From the NCBI GenBank assembly GCA_021464415.1, contig CM038469.1, positions 24,633,901 through 24,697,900 of the forward strand: a stretch of 64,000 nucleotides of DNA, read 5' to 3'. Positions 55,260 to 64,000 of this stretch are shown piece after piece. A program made the position numbers and the translations under genes. Every line of letters begins with the position of its first letter. Position 1 is the stretch's first letter. Source of the DNA: Lonicera japonica (lineage: Eukaryota > Streptophyta > Magnoliopsida > Dipsacales > Caprifoliaceae). The notes beneath the pieces were generated by a model. It did no database searches and was not told where the DNA came from. It worked only from the letters and a program-made list of their open reading frames with translations.

Positions 55260-55859
55260 ATGTACAAATAATAAAACAAATAGAGCCACCTGAAAATTTT
55301 CATTTATGCCCTCCTTATACCTCACATGCCATGCATGTGGGCACTAAACCGTTTAAAATTTTAACCCTGTCAATTAAAATGGATCAATTGTAACAAATTA
55401 GATAGTTGATGACATTAATTACAATATTAATAGCTCATGTGATAGAGTGCTAATAGGATCATAGTTGAGAGTTATAAAGTGCACTTTACCTGATAGTAAT
55501 TATAAAAGTGCATGCGACTTATTGCCAAAGCAAATATGAATGAATAAATAGCAAAACATGCAGACCACATGCACTTTACATGCACTTTTCATACAATAAG
55601 TTAGAAGTCTTTGGTTGGCCATCAATTCCCTAATTATCGGAAGATGGTGGCCTTCGAAAGAGACCCATCAGTGGATTTTTCCGGGGAAGAAAGAGAGGTC
55701 CTTCCAAGAAATTTACTCAAAATTATAAGGTACGTACAACAACCACGTACTAATATTTATATATATAAACTGCAATGGTGATTATAATTACATATATAGG
55801 TTCAAGCTAACTTGAAAAACATCACTAAAATTGTCGCCTTGATAATTAAACTATCAAGA

Positions 55860-55950
55860 ATGAGAATCGAACGAAGGTTCTTTGAACACCTTTCGGTGCT
55901 AATTGTCTTGCTTATGTTACTACCGTACATAAAGCTTGAAAAAAAATCTA
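55860..55950 (+). pseudogene. LRR-RLP remnant 5 (signal peptide only)
   Basis: ATG 55860: [20 protein letters not shown], then LPYIKLEKK and a stop. It shares exactly the same deletion join (aagcttgaaaaaaaa..ctatatagattcaataaaa) as remnant 4 apart from one A, so the deletion came before the duplication. Confidence 0.85.
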
Positions 55951-56299
55951 TATAGATTCAATAAAAAGTAAAAAGAAGAGTGAATGATATATTAATTGGG
56001 GGTGCAAATTAAAGAAACTTAACATAATTAGTTAATAGTGGAATGTAAAGTCAAACGATTTAAAATATGGGGTGCAATATTAAATTAGGGGTCAAAATAT
56101 GGAGTGCAAAGTCTAAATATCTTTATTATCGTGAAGATAAAAATGGATAAATAAATTTCAATTACTAGATTTGTAAAGACAATTTTTTAAATATTTTTTA
56201 TTGAAAAAAAAAGTCTTATTTCACCCATGCATATTATTTTCCATCTGTATATTTTTCTTGGACAAAAACAATTCCTTCCGGCATTTTGTTGGACAATCT

Positions 56300-56460
56300 T
56301 ATTTAACCTATTCCTTTCTCATTAAGATTCACAATAGTACGAAAGAGACGGAAAAAGAAAAGAAACGAAAAAAAAGTTATCTTTGCAACATGAAGACTAG
56401 ACTTACCAAAAACCTTAGTCGTTTCGGCAGCCCCTCGTGGGGTCGCATTAGAATTTGTTA
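56300..56460. repeat. Dispersed RLP-spacer segment, copy C
   Basis: Same order as 11590-11760 (cattaagattcacaatagtacgaaagagacgg .. cagcccctcgtggggtcgca). An 86-codon plus-strand ORF across it is not supported by the other copies. Confidence 0.6.
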
Positions 56461-56877
56461 GAATCAACCGCTTCATTTTTTATTTTTAAAAAAAGAAAGA
56501 CCAAAATAGTCCAATTTGCATATTATTAATCTAGATAGTTGATGATATGAATTGTAAAATTCCTTAAAATAAGACATGATTTTCCAAATTAAATATTAAA
56601 ATAAAAAGTTAATACTTAATTTGCTAACTCTATTAGCATTACTAAATTAATGTGAAAAGTATTCTAAAAGCGAATAATATAATTTTTTTGTGTATAAAAA
56701 AGTAAACTTCAGTTTCCATCCCACTTAAAATTCAGTTTTTAGTGAAAATTGATCCCAATCCAGCACACTTAAAATTCTGTTTTAACACACATTTTTTTAT
56801 TTTAAAAAAATTAATAATAGTCACACCTTATATTTTTAAAGGCCGTATCAGAAAAATCTTAATAAGTTGACCCGTAT

Positions 56878-57075
56878 CAGTACGTTGACTATTACTTTAA
56901 GGCAGATACCTTTAAAGAATGTTATTGACACAGCATACTGCCTATTGTTCAAAACCCCGATGACTTGCCGGATGATGATGAAGTTCCAGTGCTTCTTCCT
57001 CCAAAGACTAAAAATCAACCTGGCAGGCCACGGACAAAACAGTTCAAGTCAAGTGGGGATGTTGGAAACATAAAA
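56878..57075 (+). pseudogene. MULE (MuDR) transposase C-terminal remnant
   Basis: The frame reads QYVDYYFKADTFKECY, a stop, then (after one frame change) PIVQNPDDLPDDDEVPVLL, PPKTKNQPGRPRTKQFKSSG. This fits the end of mudrA-type transposases (YV..YY....F...Y...I.P, PP...R.PGRPRK.R..S.G) that follows the SWIM zinc finger. The DDE core is absent. It faces the minus-strand ULP-like gene, as expected if both belong to one element. Confidence 0.7.
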
Positions 57076-58356
57076 TATGGATGATTTGGTCAATTGGGCG
57101 GACACAATAGAAATGCCTGTTCTGAGACAATATAGCTTATTTTTAGGAAAAGATTTTTTAATAATAAATCAATATAAATAAAGCAGGCAATATTATATAA
57201 GCCGCGTACTTAGTCAATTTCTTGTTATTTGGATTAATCGCAAAATGTTAAAGTATTGTTTCAGTAATTATCATATATATTAAATATATATTTAAATTTT
57301 ACTAATTAGTTCGTATTCAGATACACATTGTTTTATTATCGGTTCGATAATGATTTGTACTGGACAACTAAAACAAATATATGTATATATAATCAAAATA
57401 ACACTAATAAAAATTATAAGCAATGTATCTAGATTTTTCACATATATATTAAATAGTAAGTTTATTTATTTATTGTTTGCGTATTAAACAGTTTGTTAAC
57501 CTATATGAAATGCGAGTATATAATGCATCGTCAACTATTGGTTTCATAGAATTACGATTATATTATGTCACATTTAGGCAATTTTTTCATTATCGATGTG
57601 ATAATAATTTTTCAAATTATTTGATAAACAGATACATATGATAGTTCATGGCTAAACATTTTGTTCAAAATAACTTCATAAATTTTCTATGTCTAAAAGT
57701 TGTATTACTCGTTGGAAAAGTAATAATATTCAATGACCATCATATTTTTATTAAGTTATCTTAAACTTCGCGGCACTACAAATACAAATGCATTTGAAAT
57801 TAATCAATATTTTAATTTAGGATGTGGACTTTTTACATCCTGTATTGAACACACACACAATTATTTTAATATTATTACTTTTCCAGCAAATTTAGGAGTA
57901 AAAACCAAATTATATGTTTTGATGTTGCATCTGTTTAAATTAACAATAACGGTGGATGAGTTCATCTTATTATTCAATAGCACAAAATAGATGCATTTGG
58001 ATGACTAAATTAGATTGTAGATTTAATATGAGATTATATGATAAACATATACAATTCAGTTTTAGTGTACTTCTATTATAGACAAACATGCATTCCTAAT
58101 ATCTGTTAGCTCAATAAAGTTTCACTTATATTGCCTTTTATCTAAATATGAAATTGGCGAAATAGATATATTAAACCAATTTAAAATATACTGTTAACAT
58201 TCAAATATTATAGTGTTTAACTCCATTACACAAAACATCCAAAACTTAAAAGATTTCACAATATATAATGAAAATCATGATATATTATTTATTATAGCTT
58301 ATTTGGTATGTGAATAGATCACATTTTTAGATAAAATCTATGCTGTCTTTGGTTAT
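57076..58356. other. AT-rich, nothing recognised
   Basis: Very AT-rich with (AT)-type runs between the MULE transposase remnant and the ULP-like gene. An 85-codon ORF at 57733-57990 has no motif. Confidence 0.45.
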
Positions 58357-60000
58357 TTAGCATCTAGGACGTTCCATTCCCATTCTTACAGCTGCAACAT
58401 CTGTTGACGATTTCTCGGTGTTTTGTTCAATGTTCAACAACTCCAACATGCATCCCGTGAAAACCTCAGCCACATTTACCCTCATGTCTCTTATTACATT
58501 ACTTCGCAAACTACCGTCCAACTCACGTCCAGCAAATGACTCAGTCATGTAATACATAACTACTACTGCACAATTGACACTAAAAAAATAGTGGTAAGCT
58601 TTAAAATATCAAAAAGTTAAATGGGTCGTCTAAGTACACATCACATACCTATCGTTTGATTGACGAAGGCAATCTGTCTTTGCTTCTAATGGGTAATCGA
58701 CAGATGAACCAACCAACCACTTAATAGCGTCGCGTTCGTTATCACTTAGCACCTATTTGTGTTTTGACTTCCTATCATCTTTGGCTTTGAAATGATCATT
58801 GTACCTTCAACCAACGTGTGGGGCGCGTTTTTCGTTCATTTGCATTAGGAATCGCCTTATCTCGGAATGATAAATATCAAGATTTGATTAGTTTGAATCA
58901 AATAAAAAGCTATGTCAGAACAAAGGTTTGCAGCTTGTCAATGTTATTGAGGGTGAATTTTTATTACCATTTGGGATGCATCTCCGTAACACTTGTTATA
59001 TTCATCTCCCCTCTTTCGAGGCTTCATTGGGTTAACATGGTACCACACTCCTCTTGCTTTATCCAAGTACATCATTGTGAAATGATACTTTGCTTCATGG
59101 TGTAATGAGATCATGATATGAGTGGATTTATGGATGTTAACCAATATGGAATCAACCAAGAACTTGTTAATCCTAATCTCACGTCCCAATAGTACATATT
59201 GTTGCATTTACAACATAGATTACTAAATTATCACATAAAAATCCGTTAATCATAAACTATTCTAATTGGTTTACGTAATTGTCCTCAATATATTCATATA
59301 AGAAAATACCCAGGCGAATGTCGTCATGATAGTTGCATTAACACTGGAACCTCTTTCAACAGCTACATATGTTTTCAGAAGCTTCGCATATGTATCAATT
59401 ACATACAACATTTATAGTCTAAAAATTAGGCATTGTACCACTTATATTTTGAACATTGAATTTTTTACTCTTAAATGAATATGATAGTTAATAATACATT
59501 GCTTGATAGGGATTTATTGTCAAGTATATCCTCCATGTCCTTTACAGATAGAGACACAATGTCCAGCAATATTAGCTTGTACCTACACATTATGGTATAT
59601 ATGTTAGATGAATAACATTTGAATAATATCGAATTATAAATATTATGCAATGATATCATATAAATGATTACGTAACTCATACATACATTGGTAATTTGTC
59701 AGTCAGGATATTCTGGAGTTTCATCTTTGTTCCGGCATCAAGGTGCTTTGCAATAGTTGTTTTATTAATATTAAACCGTTTTGAAGGTCTATATGATCTA
59801 GCTCTATCCACTCCCTCCACGTAATCATCTATATCAACAAGGTTAAGTTTGTCTCTGTCACCCAGTATGGTTTGATGCTGTGTATTCGAAGAAATAGACC
59901 TCCGAGTCCTCCTAGTATGATGTTCATTAAGTGATGCGCATTCAGCCATGCCTATATCTTTGTACTTTCTGTCATTGCCTTGTTTTACGTACCTGCGCAT
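58357..60000 (-). pseudogene. ULP1-like cysteine protease domain of MULE-borne gene
   Basis: Minus-strand pieces in order are: a basic linker (DRARSYRPSKRFNI) ending KLPMYV (59677-60000); ILLDIVSLSVKDMEDILDNK (about 59520-59585); INKFLVDSILVNIHKS, then YHFTMMYLDKARGVWYHVNP (58944-59207); KWLVGSSVDYPLEAKTDCLR then QSND (about 58655-58735); and CAVVVMYYMTE..RELDGSLRSN to the stop at 58357. The layout H..(Y.D), Q....(D)C follows C48/ULP1 proteases that cut SUMO-like proteins. The His (YHF) and Cys (NCA) are present; the Asp position appears as Asn (HVNP). Introns separate the pieces. Confidence 0.55.
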
Positions 60001-60118
60001 TCAGCCATGATCTTTTGTGTCATCATATCGTAGTTTGTGTGTTGAAGAACCTCAATGGCAACTTTCAATTTTTTGTTATCAATCTCCAGTTCCATTACTC
60101 TTTCATCTGTTTAAACTC

Positions 60119-61240
60119 CTAAGCTCGAGTTTGCCATGTTCTTTTTTTGTGGATGCTACTTGTGTTAATGTAAGTCGAACGAAGGGAAAAACTGTTTTTA
60201 AGTGGATCACTTTTTGTTTTCCCCTTGCTTCTCAATTTAATAATGCTATAGACAGTGTCCGCAAGATCCATACCCGAGCACCTCTTTTCAAGTTCAAAAG
60301 CATTTGCATGAGACTCTTCAAGTAAGCAAAAAATCATTCCAACCTGCGTCTCGCTCCTCTCTAGATGACCCTCCTTACTTTTTAACCGTATTGCCATCTC
60401 GTTTGTGGTGTCTTTGAGAATGCTACATTGGGTTTTTAGATCGTTTATCTCAATGTCCTTGCGTTTTATCTCCTCGATTGACTTCATATAGTTGTCAATT
60501 AAATGCTCATGTGCAACCATCAATTCTTTCAATGCAACTGTAGCACTGTCGTTTACTCCGCTCTTTAACTGGTCCATCATGTCACAACTGATTGACAACT
60601 TTGGTGGAACAGATGGTATAAACACACGACTCCTTGTACGGTGGTATAATGACCTCACACTGTGTTTGGAAAGATCTACAGCGTCACGTTTGCCACCATA
60701 TCTGGTTGACTTCATGAGTTCACCATATGCACTGAATGATGTATCCTTTGGTAACTCACTGGTTTTGGGAGGTTCAGACTGATTATACCCTTGTGATGCA
60801 CTCTCTTGTACTGATTGAGGTGCAGACTGATGGTCTGTCCCACCTCAAACATCTGCTTCACCCATATTTGCTTTGGAATTATCCATACCATTCACCTTTT
60901 ATTGTTTATGTGCTGAATCAGATGCACCTACACTATATTTTGTGAAATCAACATAAAAAAATGTCGGTATTCCTTTAATAAAATTAACCTTGTTAGATTC
61001 GTTAATCCTGTTAAACACTTTATTCCCTCCGTCACAAAAATCCTTTTTTGGCATTGAAGGCTCTGCATCCCGTATGTCGATACCCTTACATTTTGTTGTA
61101 TTTGTATTTGCCACAACAGGCATACTCGTCATTGTCCTCGACGCTCTTGGTCTCCTTTGAATATCAATGTCAATTTCAGTTATGTTTGATCGTGAGCCAA
61201 TGGTTTCCACATCAATCACATACTTGTCTATTACCTAAGT
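60119..61240 (-). pseudogene. Linker/coiled-coil region of ULP-like gene
   Basis: One long minus-strand frame after the acceptor aacttag: VIDKYVIDVETIGSRSNITE.. to ..HKQ, then TAA (about 60899), later TGA (60845-60847), then GGTDHQSAPQSV.. and a heptad-rich segment (KELMVAHEHLIDNYMKSIEE, IKRKDIEINDLKTQCSILKD) to the stop at 60119. The two internal stops are in the same frame with coding-like sequence on both sides, so they look like nonsense mutations. Its role is likely a spacer between the N-terminal domain and the protease. Confidence 0.5.
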
Positions 61241-61516
61241 TAACAAAATTATACAAAAAGATATACATAAGTAGTTGTTAGTTTAATGAATTACATTAGA
61301 TAATTAAGGTGATATATAGCTTAACGGGTCGCATGTCTGTTTGTTGGAATGCCTTTTTTACCTTTCGTATGTCCCACCTTACAAACAATGGTTTGTCTTT
61401 GTCCTCTGGATCATCGGACTCTATAAATGTGGTAACCTCATAAAACTAGTACTGAAATGTACAAACAGTGTAGTATGTTATTAGTTACAAAAAATGAAAA
61501 TCACCATTAACATAAT

Positions 61517-62211
61517 TCAATTTTTCACAATTACCATCAACAAGGGAACACATCCTATTGTTGTGGATGGCCTGCTTACCTTTGCTATAATTGACTCCGT
61601 TAGCCATTCATAAATAGCCAATGCCCAATTGTATTTGTTCATCTCATCAATGCTGGACATTAGCTTTGCAAGGAACCATGGGACAGATGTTTCGATATTT
61701 GGAAAAAAAATAGAGTTACACAATAGAACACACATTAGTTGTGTAACCCTATCCACATCTACAGTGTTAACCATCTCTAATCTACTAATGGTCTTACGTT
61801 CCACTTGAGTTTTTTGTAGCTGTCCTCTACTCAGAATACAAGTATTTAAGATACCAATATCTACTTGTTGATTACTAGATATATCTATCATATCACCCAA
61901 ACAAGGTACACCATATATCTTAGTTACCCATATAGGGGTCAACTTCACGTGCTTTCCACCAAACACAAATGTTCCAGTAGGAGCGTGATAGCACCGAATA
62001 ATTCTGATGATGTCCAAATCAGATTTACGATGCTTGGTCGTTGGAACAAGCCCTTGATTGTACATATCAAATAGGGCATAAAACGGTATATTCATTATTG
62101 AGTTAACATGCGATGAACTAAGGCTGCCCGCTTTGAACAACATCAATGAACGACCAAATGATATCATGTTAGATCGAAATTGATCGGTTGTGACGATAGC
62201 AAAATCGCCAT
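61517..62211 (-). CDS. Plant-mobile-domain-like (DUF1985/PMD) exon of ULP-like gene
   Basis: The open minus-strand exon begins DGDFAIVTTDQFRSNMISFG after an acceptor (acaaatag). It contains MNIPFYALFDMYNQGLVPTT, HAPTGTFVFGGKHVKLTP, WVTKIYGVPCLGDMIDISSN and IYEWLTESIIAK. The pattern of a helical block followed by F.FGG..V.LT...V..I.GVPC.G is that of the N-terminal domain of plant ULP-carrying transposon genes. A donor GTAAGC lies at about 61579. The next exon candidate (FYEVTTFIESDDPEDKDKPL, 61380-61445) may carry a TAG at its start. Confidence 0.5.
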
Positions 62212-62349
62212 CTATTTGTACCTATCGCAAAAGAAATCTATTTGTGGTTATGATATAGAAATAATTTTTATTTTATTGTAACATTTTTTCACTTGATTTG
62301 TTTTGTTCAAACATATGAACATATACCATGGCGGAGGCATGGCTTTTAC

Positions 62350-63721
62350 CCTGTGCAACAGATTTAGATCTCTTTGTACCCTTCTTATCATTCAACATTT
62401 TTTCATCACGTATCTCAGGGTGCAGAACATTGTTTACCACTGCAAGGTCGACCTGTTTATTATATTCAAATTTTAGTGCAAAATTATCCCACAAAGTAAC
62501 TTTAGTAATATACATACAGTTTACATATGCATGATCAGTTTTAAATTACCCTGCTTTTCAGGATACTTAAACGTGGACTTCTTCTTCTGTTGAGTAATTC
62601 TTGTTACCCTTCATGTATCATTTAACATAAGTGATTACCACTTGGAAATTCACGTTGAGATACAAGTTAACTGTATTTATACATAAAAATAAAAAGATAT
62701 AAAATATGAATAAATAGGGAACCCAAATGTATTTATACATTGATACATAAAGATAAAACCTTGTTGTAATAGATGGTCACACAACATATCAATAATATGC
62801 AATAATAACTGTTAATTACACTATTAATCCATTGTACATATCTAATATAATACCAATTTTCTCTATAAGTAATGAACAAAGATTAGAAACAGATACATAT
62901 ATGGTCCTATCGTAATGACTTTTATGTACTAATAACTTTCATTTTATCTATTTATTCACTTTTTATACTAAATGAAAGATCATTTTTGTCAGATATTTTG
63001 ATATTTATCAAATATTCAACTCATAAAATCGTCCACACATGTTCCATTGCATACTAGTCAAAACAGGTATTAAAAATCTATTTTATGTTGGCAAGTATCC
63101 ATTCATAAAGTATTTAACACATATACGGATACATATGAGTTATATTTGTTTCAAGTGTATTACATAATCAATTGGGAATTTATTGGAATCATCACACGCA
63201 AAACCACATTATAATATATATATATATATATATATGGATGCGGTGAGTTCATTCCAAAAATATTAATTTGAAAATTAACTACATGTACATAATGTGTTTT
63301 GTGACGTTCATTCAGTTTCAAACTTGACACATGTGAACCTATATATTTATGCCTCAATACGTTGACTAGTATATATTATTATTGTATATGACCAATATGT
63401 GACACAACAATATATACCCACAAATAAGGTGTTATTATACTAACTGTTTATGAGTTGTTACTCACTGTTTATTCATGGTGTGAGACATATTATTGTTTAG
63501 TAAAAGTATAAAATTTCATTCATTTTTTCATCTATTTTATTACATATGTGTAAGGCATTATTGGCTTGATGCATATTATTCCACATCAATAATACTTAAT
63601 CCCCAAAAATTAGGGCTTCGAACAAGATGGATAGTGAAAATAATAGTTAATAGATTGTAAATCCATTTCATACTTCAAAAAAATGTTAAGGTACCTGTTC
63701 TCTCTCGTTGTCCATTCCCAT
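62350..63721 (-). CDS. 5' exons of ULP-like gene
   Basis: The first exon, 63695-63721, reads MGMDNEREQ and ends at a consensus donor (CAG|GTACCT). A later exon ends at 62550 (AGG|GTAATT) with basic RRRSPRLSILKSR. Exon 62350-62452 reads VDLAVVNNVLHPEIRDEKML then NDKKGTKRSKSVAQ, and joins in phase to the PMD-like exon if the acceptor at 62212 is used. The region 62640-63690 would be intron, and nothing else is recognised there. The basic segments may be nuclear-targeting. The model is a by-eye assembly. Confidence 0.4.
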
Positions 63722-64000
63722 TAAAGTGGTTTAACCTTGTTGATTTATTCTCTTACGCTTGTGCAAGGTTTTGTCAAGATTCTCTGTTTATATCCTACTT
63801 AACACTGAGCAATGGAGTAAGAAATCAACTTGTGATTTCAATCCGTCGGATGATAATGGTACCATATCTGTTTTCGTGCTAATTAGCACCAAGATTGCAG
63901 TCGTCAAGCTGTTTGGTATATTAACTTTTAATTAGTTGTGTATTTATGATTTCCAATATTATTACTGTCTTTATTACATATGCATACGATTCAAATTTCT
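63722..64000. other. Upstream of ULP-like gene
   Basis: No ORF. It would hold the 5' UTR and promoter of the minus-strand gene. The outer MULE terminal repeat is not in the window. Confidence 0.3.

Noticed and set aside
57733..57990. 85-codon plus-strand ORF as a small gene
   Set aside because: AT-rich, no motif, no splice or promoter context; within range of chance ORFs.

Overview
The window is AT-rich plant nuclear DNA, most likely from a eudicot. The evidence is a tandem cluster of leucine-rich-repeat receptor-like protein (LRR-RLP, Cf/EIX2-type) loci, exon/intron genes with plant splice sites, plant-type Ty1/copia, Ty3/gypsy, L1 and RTE retroelements, Mutator and PIF/Harbinger MITEs, and a plant-specific MULE that carries a ULP1-like protease gene. 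I cannot name the species. No bacterial-type gene, rRNA, CRISPR array or intact ordinary tRNA gene was seen.

Layout. 1-400: last exon of a FAP2-like (chalcone-isomerase-fold) gene that enters from the left. 400-11,990: RLP-type intergenic spacer blocks carrying two PIF/Harbinger MITEs (4197-4502, 5557-6089), a truncated L1 LINE (6412-7297), a 1.2-kb Mutator foldback (7704-8913), an orphan RLP upstream region (about 9110-9560) and a lone gypsy-type LTR (10259-10631). 11,999-12,290: RLP fragment 1. 14,938-30,998: RLP 2, split by a dead copia element (copia 1, 15940-29552), which is itself split by a non-autonomous element with 3.2-3.5-kb LTRs (16285-24259). 32,290-33,215: gypsy 3' remnant. 33,541-42,701: a second, broken FAP2-like copy containing an L1 fragment and copia 2 (36828-41958). 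44,412-48,700: RLP 3, interrupted by an RTE LINE in frame. 51,312-53,246: copia 3, a truncated relative of copia 2. 53,698 and 55,860: RLP remnants 4 and 5, reduced to the signal peptide. 56,878-63,721: MULE transposase remnant (+) facing a multi-exon PMD/ULP1-like gene (-).

The region is a birth-and-death resistance-type locus. The RLP unit (upstream block, gene, downstream spacer) and the FAP2-like gene were duplicated, and almost every copy was then broken by insertions, frameshifts and deletions. No RLP copy in the window is intact. Because the spacers are paralogous, several insertions have their empty target site elsewhere in the same window, so TSDs can be confirmed directly.

The most unusual signal is a module of four copies of the palindrome CCATGATCGATCATGG, arranged as two pairs with 21-22 bp between centres. 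It occurs in the same relative orientation in the LTRs of two unrelated retrotransposon families (the long-LTR element and the copia 2/3 family). Two copia copies also have odd ends: one LTR is broken exactly at the dyad of this palindrome and flanked by a 154-bp duplication, and one element has a perfect 5-bp TSD next to an end that lies inside gag.
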